NCBI RefSeq assembly: GCF_031454155.1
Contig: NZ_JAVDQG010000005.1
Location: 186,001-250,000, forward strand
Source of the DNA: Desmospora profundinema
Lineage (GTDB): Bacteria > Bacillota > Bacilli > Thermoactinomycetales > DSM-45169
DNA: 64,000 nt
Direction: 5' to 3'
The notes beneath the pieces were generated by a model, which did not search any database, was not told the DNA's origin, and saw only the letters and a program-made list of their open reading frames with translations. Of the stretch, positions 8,640 through 17,013 are shown one piece after another (the first letter of the stretch is position 1; the number at the start of each line of letters is the position of its first letter). Made by a program: the position numbers and the translations under genes.

Positions 8640-9163
8640 AAAACGGTTGAAACCCTTCCGGCCAAATTCGTCACCCATGCTTCTCCCTGTCCTTGTTGTC
8701 AGCCATGCACAATTCGTAACCATACCCAATCCCAGGAGGCTTGCCGCCGCAGCGCCGCCGGCCAACTGTCCCAAACGGCGGGCACGAATACCCGGAGCAG
8801 CCTGGGACATGGTTAAGGGATCCCTCACGACAGATCCGACATGAGCCCCGGTACTGTAGAGAAGCGTAACCAATAGCAAGAACCAGCCAGGCATGCAGCT
8901 ACAACCCCGCCGCCGTCACCATCAGGCTGAGTAACCAAAGCCAGGGAGCCGGCATCCGCGACAACACCGCCAACAGGACAATCAACCCCAACCCTGGCCA
9001 CTCCCGCAAACTGTCCAGCCATCCATACGCCAACGGCGACAAATGAAACGTATCAATGGCGTATTTGCCGATTACGCCCCTATACACGGCCAAACCGAGT
9101 GCCCACCAAAAGCTGGACCACCAAACCCAACGAAAGAAACGCTTTTCTTCCTGTTCCCTGCCC
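8640..9163 (-). pseudogene. Decayed MFS transporter fragment
   Basis: Minus-strand reading gives GLAVYRGVIGKYAIDTFHLS, then LAYGWLDSLREWPGLGLIVL and further hydrophobic sequence in one frame (to about 8899), then LLLVTLLYSTGAHVGSVVRD and PGIRARRLGQLAG in another frame (to about 8700), fading into low-quality sequence. This reads like the N-terminal third of a 12-TM MFS permease with a frameshift near 8895 and no proper start or C-terminus. This 790-bp stretch (8575-9367) has no other convincing gene. Confidence 0.6.
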
Positions 9164-9367
9164 AGTTCTCCTCATCCTTTCCGGTCCGTGATGAAATCAC
9201 AACCGAAAAAGAGAGGCGGAGCACGGGCCGATCTCCCTCGCACTCAATGCACTCATATCGGATGCAACAAAAACTCCCCGCTTTCTCATCAGTGGGATCG
9301 TGAAATCTCGGATCCTAACATCACATGGACATTCACTTCAAACGGACCTCGCGCCCGTGATTGCCAA

Positions 9368-10996
9368 TCACTCCACCGGCTCCTGAACACCGAGGCTTTC
9401 TGTTACCCGTTCCCGCAGCTCCCGCTTCAGGAATTTACCGACGGAGGTTTTGGGGATTTGGTCGAGAAAGATCACCTCATCCGGGAGCCACCATTTGGCC
9501 ACTTGGGGTTTGAGAAACTCCAGCAGGTCTTCCGCGCTGACCTTCCCTTTGTATGCCTCTTTCAGCACAACACAAGCGACGGGGCGTTCCTGCCATTTCT
9601 CGTGGGGAACAGCCACCACCGCCGCCTCGTAAACCCCCTCATGGGCCATCAGGGCATTTTCCAGATCGACGGAACTGATCCACTCACCCCCGCTTTTAAT
9701 CAGGTCTTTGGTCCGATCCATGATTTTAATAAACCCTTCCGGGTCAATCGTCACCACATCCCCGGTATGGAGCCAGCCATCACGAAAAGCTTCGGTACTG
9801 CGGTCGTCGTTATAGTAACCATCCGCGATCCAGGGGCCGCGCAGAAACAGTTCACCCATCTCCTTCCCATCCCAAGCGATATCCCCGGAAGCTCCGACGA
9901 CACGGAACTCCAACCCCGGAATCACAATCCCTTGTTTCGATTTGATCTCCAGCTGTTCTCCCGGAGAAAGTCTCTGTTGGCAGCTTTTCAGCCGGGAGAC
10001 GGTGACCAACGGACTGGTCTCGGTCATGCCGTAAGCATGAACCACGGAAACGCCGTATTTTTCCTCAAAGGTGCGCAGCACCTCTTTGGGTACGGCGGAA
10101 CCGCCACACAGCAGACCCCGCAAGCTGGACAAGTCATACGGGTGCTCCTCCAACTCCTTCAACAGGGCAATCCAGATCGTGGGAACCCCGCCGGTGACTG
10201 TCACCCGTTCCGACTGGATCAATTCCGCGATCACCCGGGGTGTCATCCGGGGACCCGGCAACACCTGTTTCGTACCAAACCAAGTGCAGGCAAAAGGTAA
10301 CCCCCAGGCGTTCACGTGGAACATGGGCACCACGGACAGACAGGTGTCCGCTTCGGATATGGCCAAGGTATCCGCTAAGCCCATACAGAGACTATGTAGA
10401 TAAATACTGCGTTGGGTATAAACGACTCCCTTGGGTAGACCGGTGGTGGCCGAGGTGTAACACATCCCCGCCGGGGTGTTTTCATCGAGATCCTTTGGAA
10501 AGACATAATTGGGATCGCCGTCCTCCAAAAGGTCCTCGTATGAGTAGACGGGAGTCAGCGATGTATCAGGCCATTTATTCTGGTCGGTCATGATGATAAA
10601 CGCCTCAACAGTAGTCAATCGATCGCGGATCGCTTCCACCAGCGGCAATAAATCCTCGTCCACCAACAGAATTTTGTCCCCTGCATGATTGATCACATAG
10701 ATTAAATGTTCCGGCGACAAACGGATGTTGATGGTATGAAGCACCGCCCCCATCGAAGGAACGGCAAAGTAGGCTTCCAAATGACGATGATGGTTCCAGG
10801 CCAACGTTCCAACCCGGTCCCCTTTTTCTACTCCCAGCCCTTCCAACGCGCTGGACAACCGCCGGGTCCGCCTCCCCAACTCCCGGTATGTATGACGGAC
10901 GATTCCATTTCCCATTCGGGAAACAATCTCTTTGTCCGGAAAGATCCGTTCCGCTCTCTCCAACATCGGGGATACCAGCAACGGTACATTCATCAT
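9368..10996 (-). CDS. Long-chain fatty-acid-CoA ligase family protein
   Basis: A 542-aa ANL-superfamily adenylating enzyme. The P-loop is MCYTSATTGLPKGVVYTQRS (Ala replaces the common Gly of the SGTTG motif). A5 is YGMTETSPL, A7 LHTGDVV, A8 MDRTKDLIKSGGEWISS and the C-terminal catalytic Lys lies in KTSVGKFLKREL. Typical of medium/long-chain acyl-CoA synthetases such as FadD/AlkK types; fatty-acid activation on the membrane face for beta-oxidation or lipid synthesis. Separated from the envelope genes upstream by a terminator. Confidence 0.9.
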   Translation of the reverse strand: MMNVPLLVSPMLERAERIFPDKEIVSRMGNGIVRHTYRELGRRTRRLSSALEGLGVEKGDRVGTLAWNHHRHLEAYFAVPSMGAVLHTINIRLSPEHLIYVINHAGDKILLVDEDLLPLVEAIRDRLTTVEAFIIMTDQNKWPDTSLTPVYSYEDLLEDGDPNYVFPKDLDENTPAGMCYTSATTGLPKGVVYTQRSIYLHSLCMGLADTLAISEADTCLSVVPMFHVNAWGLPFACTWFGTKQVLPGPRMTPRVIAELIQSERVTVTGGVPTIWIALLKELEEHPYDLSSLRGLLCGGSAVPKEVLRTFEEKYGVSVVHAYGMTETSPLVTVSRLKSCQQRLSPGEQLEIKSKQGIVIPGLEFRVVGASGDIAWDGKEMGELFLRGPWIADGYYNDDRSTEAFRDGWLHTGDVVTIDPEGFIKIMDRTKDLIKSGGEWISSVDLENALMAHEGVYEAAVVAVPHEKWQERPVACVVLKEAYKGKVSAEDLLEFLKPQVAKWWLPDEVIFLDQIPKTSVGKFLKRELRERVTESLGVQEPVE

Positions 10997-11059
10997 CGTT
11001 TCTCCTGCCTTCCTCTTAGTTTGATAGCGCTTTCACCAACCCGCCAGACACCCTGATAG

Positions 11060-11104
11060 AAACAAAAACAGCCTTCATTGATATAATATTCCATCAATGA
11101 AAGC
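11060..11104 (-). terminator. Terminator of the envelope/HPr-like operon
   Basis: TTCATTGAT (11074-11082) pairs with ATCAATGAA (11093-11101); the minus strand continues GGCTGTTTTTGTTT. Confidence 0.8.
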
Positions 11105-11179
11105 TGTTTCCCTGCCGGTATAACAGCTGCAATTTGTGTCAAATCCATGACGGATAAGCTTGAGAGAACGAGTGAGTGG

Positions 11180-12178
11180 TCAGTCACGGGTAAGGAGTTG
11201 CACCATTGCCTTCAGGGCTTCTTTTTCGTCGGGTCCTTCCGCCCGGATCCGGGTCGGGGTGCCCTCTCGGCGCTCCAGCTTCAGTACTTCCAGAAGCCAT
11301 TTGGGATTTACTTCTTTGTCCCCCTGAATCAAAAGGAGTCTGGACTCATACTTCCTCGCTTCCTTCACGACCTCCCAGGAGGAGAAGAGAGGAAAGCTCC
11401 GTCCCAGTTTCACTTCTGTTTCTACTGTCTCCTCTGTTGGATCGGAACCTCCGGGAATACCGCCTTCTTTTTTGTCCTTCTCATCCTCCGACTCTTTGGA
11501 CCGGTCCCCGTCACGCTCTCCCTCTTCCGGGGTTAATCCGGGCTTCTTCTCATTCTCCGTCTTCTTCTCCTGCTCTTTCTTTTTCGTCGGATCCTCCTCT
11601 TCCTTCTCGGAAGCTCCCATCAATATTTCGTTCACTTGACGCTCGGCTTCTTCCCTGTCTCCTGGGGAAAACCCTCCCAAATCGATGTAGATCCCCCCCT
11701 TGAGCCGGACAAGTGAAACCTTGCGCAGGGTGCTCAAGTCCATCTTCTGCATCTTTGTGGTAGCGGACTCCATCCGGACGACTCGAAGATAGACGTCGTG
11801 GAGAACGATTTTCGGTTTTAGGGAATCCAGCAAGAGGGTATCTCCTTTCAACTTCATCCCCACTGCTTTGGCATCCACCGTAAGCCCCGAGACGGCGACC
11901 GGCCCTGGGTCTGTAATGCTGATTTCCCATCGTCCCGCACCGGTTCCGTAGCTTCCGACCAGTTCCATTCCGTAAATCTGGGCTTCCTTCATCGAGAGAC
12001 GGAGAACCAGACCCTTTTCCCCATGACTCAATCCCGGGAGAAGCCCCTGGATTTCGATCCGTTCCGCTCGGATGACGAAGGCTTCGTCGGAAGCCGTTGA
12101 AACCGGAGCCGCCCAAGCCTGGAAACCGGTGAAGAACAAGAGAATGGACAGAAAGACTCCCGCTTTTCTCCAATACAA
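11180..12178 (-). CDS. Exported protein with DUF6230-like domain, charged linker and degenerate HPr-like domain
   Basis: A 332-aa protein starting at TTG 12178 (AAAGGAGG 7 nt upstream; an ATG at 12196 overlapping the previous stop is the alternative). A signal peptide (VFLSILLFFTGFQAWA) is followed by a beta-rich domain of about residues 30-175 that resembles the neighbouring DUF6230 protein (FVIRAERIEIQGLLPGL against FTIEADEILIEDFTLFP). Residues ~185-250 are a Lys/Glu low-complexity linker. The last ~75 residues align by eye to HPr (KY..., K.VN.K, RIRAEGPDEKEALKAM) but lack the His-15/Arg-17 and Ser-46 positions. Function unknown. Last gene of the operon. Confidence 0.72.
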   Translation of the reverse strand: MYWRKAGVFLSILLFFTGFQAWAAPVSTASDEAFVIRAERIEIQGLLPGLSHGEKGLVLRLSMKEAQIYGMELVGSYGTGAGRWEISITDPGPVAVSGLTVDAKAVGMKLKGDTLLLDSLKPKIVLHDVYLRVVRMESATTKMQKMDLSTLRKVSLVRLKGGIYIDLGGFSPGDREEAERQVNEILMGASEKEEEDPTKKKEQEKKTENEKKPGLTPEEGERDGDRSKESEDEKDKKEGGIPGGSDPTEETVETEVKLGRSFPLFSSWEVVKEARKYESRLLLIQGDKEVNPKWLLEVLKLERREGTPTRIRAEGPDEKEALKAMVQLLTRD

Positions 12179-12192
12179 CGGGCCCCCTCCTT

Positions 12193-12597
12193 TCATCGAT
12201 CCCGGCCGGCTCCTTTATCCATTTCTAAAACCCGGTCCCATGCGATGCAGAGGGCTCCCCCCACCAACCCGAGAAGCATCCCTATCAGCATTCCACCCAG
12301 GGCGCCGATCAGGGAGAGCAGGGAGAGAACAATGGTAAACCCGCCCAACAACCGGACATATTGGGGTATCCACCACCCGATGACACCGCAGGCCAGAATC
12401 AGCCCTCCGAACAACAGTCCGATAAAGGCGAAGCTCCCGGGAACAAATGCCAGCCAATACAATTGAACCGGAATGTACAAGGTGAATACACCCGACAGAA
12501 TGACCAGAATCAGGGCCGCCCGGGGACGTCTGGCGGCAGTGGTACGCTTTTGCGCACCAGCCGCCGTCGTTTCCCGGGTCACAGCCTGTTCCGCCAT
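12193..12597 (-). CDS. DUF6114-like four-helix membrane protein
   Basis: A 134-aa protein with a short basic cytoplasmic head (TTAARRPRAALILVILSGVF) and four predicted hydrophobic segments ending GLVGGALCIAWDRVLEMD. Size and layout match the DUF6114 membrane proteins that sit next to DUF6230 genes in Streptomyces; I recall this pairing from family knowledge and could not search. Start ATG 12597 behind GGGGG. Sandwiched between the DUF6230-like gene and the HPr-like gene, so the three products probably form one envelope assembly. Confidence 0.65.
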   Translation of the reverse strand: MAEQAVTRETTAAGAQKRTTAARRPRAALILVILSGVFTLYIPVQLYWLAFVPGSFAFIGLLFGGLILACGVIGWWIPQYVRLLGGFTIVLSLLSLIGALGGMLIGMLLGLVGGALCIAWDRVLEMDKGAGRDR

Positions 12598-12618
12598 GTC
12601 TCACGCCCCCTGTCCCGT

Positions 12619-13164
12619 TTATTTGGAAATGGTTTCTACCTTCAACCCCATACCCGGCAGGGTAATGGTGTCGGCAAACAGATAATGTCCATTGATTTTG
12701 GGGTTCCCCAGTCGGAGGTGGGGGGCGATCATTCCGAATTTTTTCCGGTAATCGGAGGAAGCTTGTTCCTTGATGGTTAATTTTTTAAAGGAAGTGTCCG
12801 CTTTGAAATTGGTAAAGTCGAGGAGCAGTCCGGTCGTCGTCACATCCCGGTCCGCCGTGATCAAAATCCGGAACGTTCCTCCCCCGGGCATGCTTAAGTC
12901 CTTGTATAACCTCATGTTCTTCAAAACGCCGTCCATTGTAATGCCGACCTGGGGGACGCCTTTTTTCTCACTGGTCTGCCCCACCTTGGGAAACAGCGTG
13001 AAATCTTCGATCAAAATCTCATCCGCCTCGATCGTGAACCCTCCGATCCCGGCGATCGGGACGGCCAGGGCCACCCCGCCGGCAAAAATCCCCGAAACGA
13101 TAACCATCAATAGAGCCAGGGAAACGGTCATGCTAACCCAAAAAACCTTCTTTCGATATTTCAC
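12619..13164 (-). CDS. DUF6230-like exported protein
   Basis: A 181-aa protein with an uncleaved or Ala-rich signal anchor (VSMTVSLALLMVIVSGIFAG) and a beta-rich extracytoplasmic domain (GFTIEADEILIEDFTLFPKV ... LPGMGLKVETI). Start is GTG 13164, overlapping the stop of the upstream SDR remnant (GTGA), so translation is coupled. Resembles actinobacterial DUF6230 proteins. Function unknown; linkage to acyl-CoA ligase and SCP2 genes suggests a lipid or envelope role (inference). Confidence 0.65.
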   Translation of the reverse strand: MKYRKKVFWVSMTVSLALLMVIVSGIFAGGVALAVPIAGIGGFTIEADEILIEDFTLFPKVGQTSEKKGVPQVGITMDGVLKNMRLYKDLSMPGGGTFRILITADRDVTTTGLLLDFTNFKADTSFKKLTIKEQASSDYRKKFGMIAPHLRLGNPKINGHYLFADTITLPGMGLKVETISK

Positions 13165-13370
13165 GTCACGTACCCCGCTTTCCTATGATTTTTTAGCTTA
13201 ACCCCCCGAAGCACCTGTCCTTCTTCTGCTTCCCTTCCTCCCTTCTCTATTCGATAAATAAAATGACAATCAACAAAATAATCGATGATGGCGGACCCGG
13301 TTGACGGGGACCCGGAACCCCGGGATGCTCCCGTCACCAGTGCCGCTTTTCCTTTAAGCGGCAGACTCAT
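13161..13370 (-). pseudogene. Truncated short-chain dehydrogenase remnant
   Basis: A 69-aa reading frame starts with a clear SDR nucleotide-binding start (LKGKAALVTGASRGSG) and after ~20 residues turns into sequence with no SDR character and no NNAG or YxxxK. It overlaps the acyl-CoA ligase stop (ATGA, 13367-13370) and its stop overlaps the DUF6230 start (GTGA). The body of an ancestral SDR gene has apparently been deleted while both couplings survive. A functional leader peptide cannot be excluded. Confidence 0.6.
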
Positions 13371-15250
13371 GCTTTCCCCTCTACTGATGAATGAATGGCT
13401 GCAGTAGCTGCAACTTCACTAACCGCCGATCCCGGTTTTGAGGATCCGTCCTCCGAATAAGCGGCGCGAATCACTTCTTTGTATTTTCGTTCAACTTCGT
13501 GTATTCGGACTTTTAATGACGGGGAACATTCACCGGTCTCCACCGTCCATTCATCGGAAAGGATTACCACTTTTTTCGGCTGCTCATGAGGAGCAAAGGC
13601 TTTTACACCATTTTTCACCATGCTGACCATCTGCTTTTGGACCTCGGGATGTCGGACGAGATCGGATCGGGATTTCGAAGGAATTCCTTTTTTTCGCGCC
13701 CACGGGATCAGCGTCTCCCAATCGGGAATCACCAGTACGATCACAAACTTCCGCTGATGACCGATCACGGCGGACTGTTCGATAAACGTGCTTTGGTTAA
13801 TCGCGTGTTCCACTGGTTGAGGAGCTACATTTTTACCGGTGGACAATACCAGGATGCGCTTTTTCCGGTCCACGATTTTAAGATACCCCTCTTCATCGAT
13901 CTCCCCCAGGTCTCCCGTGGAAAACCACCCATCCTTCAAATACTGAGCCGTCGCTTCCTCATTTTTGTAATATCCCTTCATCACGTTCGGTCCCCGGACC
14001 AAGACTTCCCCGTCGGAAGCGATGCGCACCTCCAGGTTGGGTAAGGGTTTTCCGACAGTTCCTGCTTTGGCCCGGACTATCGGGTTGGAAGCGACCACAG
14101 GAGAGGTTTCTGTCAATCCATATCCCTCCAGAACCGGAATATTGATTGCCCAAAAGAACCGGGCGATTTCCGGGTTCAGCGCCGCTCCGCCGGAAATCAC
14201 TCCCCTGAGGTTTCCCCCGAGACGCGCTTTTACTTTCCGGTACACCAGACGGTCTGCACACTTCCATCGTTGGCGCAGAAAAGGCGGCCATTCACCGTTG
14301 ATCAATCGGTCCATGGGCTGCTGGAGAATATACTCATAGCGCTCCATGCCAACCTGAACGGCCCAGTCAAAAATCTTCCGGCGCAACGGTGTGCTGGCTT
14401 TTATCTGATCCTGCACTCTGGCATACACTTTTTCCAGCAGGCGGGGCACGGTGATGATGCCCGTCGGTTTTACTTCCTGCAAATTATCCTGGATGGTGTC
14501 GATGCTTTCGGCATAGGCGATCGTCGCCCCCACGGACAAAGGCAAGAACTGTCCGGCCATCCGCTCAAACACATGAGACAGAGGTAAATACGAAAGCGTC
14601 ACATCATCGGGCCGGGCTTCCAGACACCAGAATTGAACCCCTTCGATGTTGGACAAAAAATTGCCGTGGGTCAGCATCGCTCCCTTGGGCTCTCCCGTCG
14701 TTCCGGAGGTATGGATAATGCTGGCCAACTGATCGCGGTCGATCTCGCTCCAGATCCGCTCCCAGTTTTCCAATGGATGCTCCGCTCCGTTTTTCGCCAA
14801 CTGGAAAAAAGACCAGACTCTCTCCACTCTCGGCAGGACGGCTCCCGGATGCATGACCACGATGCGGTGAATATTCGTCTCTCCCGATACCACCTTTTTC
14901 AACTGATCTCGATTTTCCACCACCGCCACCCTGCAATCCGCGTTTTGAAGGATATAAGTAACCTGGTTGGAGGGGAGCGTGGGGTAGATGGGTACACTGA
15001 CCGCTCCCAAACTGCAAATGGCCAGATCCGAAACCGGCCATTTCGGGTTGTTTTCGGACACGATCGCCACTTTGTCGTTCCGACCCACCCCGAGTTGGGC
15101 CAAACCCGCGGCAACATGGCGAACTTCCTCCCAAAACTCCCCATACCTCATACTCCGGTAACTCCCGTCGCTCTTCCACATCAATACCGCTTTATCCGGG
15201 TAACGTTGAACGGAGTGATACACCATCTCCAGCAAATTTTTCGCCTTCAT
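13367..15250 (-). CDS. AMP-dependent long-chain acyl-CoA synthetase
   Basis: A 627-aa FadD15/ACSL-type enzyme. Start ATG 15250 (MKAKNLLEMVYHSVQ) with GGGGAGG upstream. A3 motif IHTSGTTGEPKGAMLTHGN, A5 GYGLTETSPV, A7 FSTGDLGE and A8 VDRKKRILVLSTGKNVAP are intact, with the long-chain-type insertion between A3 and A5. Length matches the mycobacterial/eukaryotic-like ACSL group rather than the 550-aa FadD group. Between the SCP2 gene and the DUF6230 group; likely supplies acyl-CoA to this locus. Confidence 0.92.
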   Translation of the reverse strand: MKAKNLLEMVYHSVQRYPDKAVLMWKSDGSYRSMRYGEFWEEVRHVAAGLAQLGVGRNDKVAIVSENNPKWPVSDLAICSLGAVSVPIYPTLPSNQVTYILQNADCRVAVVENRDQLKKVVSGETNIHRIVVMHPGAVLPRVERVWSFFQLAKNGAEHPLENWERIWSEIDRDQLASIIHTSGTTGEPKGAMLTHGNFLSNIEGVQFWCLEARPDDVTLSYLPLSHVFERMAGQFLPLSVGATIAYAESIDTIQDNLQEVKPTGIITVPRLLEKVYARVQDQIKASTPLRRKIFDWAVQVGMERYEYILQQPMDRLINGEWPPFLRQRWKCADRLVYRKVKARLGGNLRGVISGGAALNPEIARFFWAINIPVLEGYGLTETSPVVASNPIVRAKAGTVGKPLPNLEVRIASDGEVLVRGPNVMKGYYKNEEATAQYLKDGWFSTGDLGEIDEEGYLKIVDRKKRILVLSTGKNVAPQPVEHAINQSTFIEQSAVIGHQRKFVIVLVIPDWETLIPWARKKGIPSKSRSDLVRHPEVQKQMVSMVKNGVKAFAPHEQPKKVVILSDEWTVETGECSPSLKVRIHEVERKYKEVIRAAYSEDGSSKPGSAVSEVAATAAIHSSVEGKA

Positions 15251-15335
15251 CGAAAAACCTCCCCGGCAAGAAACATGAAGGATGGTTTCATTCAGAGGGG
15301 GAACCCGGTGCGAATGAGGACACCGGGTCACCGTG

Positions 15336-15701
15336 TTACTTGAATCGGCCGGTGCCATATTGGCGTAACAAGTGATCCAGCTTCATTGCAAGCCCGATAT
15401 TCCCCTTTACTTTCAGCTTCCCTGACATAAAGGCAGCGGTTCCATTCAAATTGCCGACCAGCATCTCTTTAAAATCATCCGTCGACATCTGCAGGGTACA
15501 ATCGGCATCGGCGGTTGTCCCTTTTTCCACCTTCGCCTTGCCGTCGGACAGATGAAGTTGGTAGGTTCCTCCCTCATCTCCGGAGATGTCGTATTGATAA
15601 ACGACGATCATCCCCTCGATTGGCTTCGGATTCTCATTCAGATTCTTTTCGATCTCTCTCCACATTTCTTCCACGGTGTAGTCTTTCATCTCTTTGGCCA
15701 T
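15336..15701 (-). CDS. SCP2 sterol-binding domain protein
   Basis: A 121-aa single-domain protein. The SCP2 fold is recognisable from YQLHLSDGKAKVEKGTTADADCTLQMS followed, after a spacer, by the helix FKEMLVGNLNGTAAFMSGKL and KVKGNIGLAMKLDHLL. SCP2 domains bind fatty acyl chains, acyl-CoAs or lipids in a hydrophobic tunnel. Its position directly upstream of an acyl-CoA synthetase suggests substrate presentation or acyl-CoA buffering. Confidence 0.9.
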   Translation of the reverse strand: MAKEMKDYTVEEMWREIEKNLNENPKPIEGMIVVYQYDISGDEGGTYQLHLSDGKAKVEKGTTADADCTLQMSTDDFKEMLVGNLNGTAAFMSGKLKVKGNIGLAMKLDHLLRQYGTGRFK

Positions 15702-15776
15702 TCTCCATTCTCCTCTCTATTTTTCAGAAATGGACTGAGGACGTGAACTACCCAAGAATCCCAGCCGTGTGGGATC

Positions 15777-16994
15777 TCAAACGCGCACCCCGTAGGGTTG
15801 GTATAGGTGGCGAGCGGTGATCAGTTTTTGGACTTGATTGGTACCTTCGAAAATATCGAATATTTTGGCATCACGGTAAAGTTTCTCTACGATATGTTCG
15901 TCTAAACCGACGGGACCCAATAGTTCCAGACATTTGGCACAGACATCGAGTGCCATTTTTCCGGAATAGGCTTTGCACATAGCGGCTTCTTTAGCATTAG
16001 GCTGACCGATGTCCGCTTTCCAGGCCGCCTCCCAAGTAAGAAGACGGGCCGCTTCGATATCCAATTCCGCTTGGGCCAACAACTCGGCAGCCAAATGAAA
16101 GAATCGCCCCTGCTTCGGATACTCGGTTCGAACGAGATCAAGGGTATATTCATAGGCGGCACGTGCGATCCCAATTGCCATGGCGGCCACGAGGGGACGG
16201 GTGTTGTCAAACGTCTTCATCGCCACTCGAAAACCGGACGGACCGGAACCCCGCGTCTCGTAAAAGGACTTACCACCGAGCAGGTTTTCCGCCGGTACGA
16301 AGCAGTCCTCGAGCAGCAACTCCGCCGTCTCTGAGGCGCGGATACCCATTTTGTGGGCCAAGCGGGTGCAGCTGAAGCCGGGAGTACCCTTTTCAACGAC
16401 GAAGGCCCGGTGTCCCGCACGCCCCAGGTTCCGGTCGACAGTGGCGAAGACGACCACCCAGGAAGCACGCCCGCCATTGGTAATGAAAATTTTTTGTCCG
16501 TTGAGGATATACCCGCCGTCCGTTTTTTTGGCAGTAGTGCGGATTCCGGAGACATCAGACCCCGCCTCAGGCTCCGTCAATGCGTATGCCCCCCACCGCG
16601 GCGGCTCATCTTTTGAAAAAATGGATAAAAATCGCTGTTTCTGTTCCGGTGTTCCACTCGACTGCACCGGCGGCCCTCCCAGCCCCGGCCCCGGAAGGGT
16701 TAAGGCGATGGCCGGATCGCCCCACCCCAGCTCCTCGGTGGCGATCACCGCCAGTCGGTTCCCTTGACGCTCAGATTTTGATTTTCCGCTATCCTTTTCA
16801 GGCTTTTGGTTCGTTAACCCAAATGACGAAGTATTGAGCTGAACTCCCAACTTGTTAATCTTTTCGAGCCATTCGTCCGGTACCTTCGCCATTTTGTCCG
16901 CTTCCATGGAGATCGGCCGCATTTCATTTTGTGCAAACCAGTGTACAACCTCCTTCACTTGCTGTTGGTGCGGTGATAATTCGAAAGAGATCAT
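15777..16994 (-). CDS. Acyl-CoA dehydrogenase
   Basis: A 405-aa flavoprotein of the ACAD family, oxidising acyl-CoA to 2-enoyl-CoA. Motifs: YALTEPEAGSDVSGIRTTAK (FAD/substrate), KIFITNGGRASWVVVFA, and the catalytic Glu in IFDIFEGTNQVQKLITARH. The stretch QLNTSSFGLTNQKPEKDSGK after residue ~50 is an insertion compared with usual ACADs. Start ATG 16994 behind AAGGGGG. Follows the second ACAD gene by 19 nt. Confidence 0.92.
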   Translation of the reverse strand: MISFELSPHQQQVKEVVHWFAQNEMRPISMEADKMAKVPDEWLEKINKLGVQLNTSSFGLTNQKPEKDSGKSKSERQGNRLAVIATEELGWGDPAIALTLPGPGLGGPPVQSSGTPEQKQRFLSIFSKDEPPRWGAYALTEPEAGSDVSGIRTTAKKTDGGYILNGQKIFITNGGRASWVVVFATVDRNLGRAGHRAFVVEKGTPGFSCTRLAHKMGIRASETAELLLEDCFVPAENLLGGKSFYETRGSGPSGFRVAMKTFDNTRPLVAAMAIGIARAAYEYTLDLVRTEYPKQGRFFHLAAELLAQAELDIEAARLLTWEAAWKADIGQPNAKEAAMCKAYSGKMALDVCAKCLELLGPVGLDEHIVEKLYRDAKIFDIFEGTNQVQKLITARHLYQPYGVRV

Positions 16995-17013
16995 CGGGCA
17001 TCCCCCTTCCTAC

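Noticed and set aside
9056-10300. A 414-aa plus-strand open frame
   Set aside because: Shadow of the acyl-CoA ligase gene; composition and lack of an SD rule it out.
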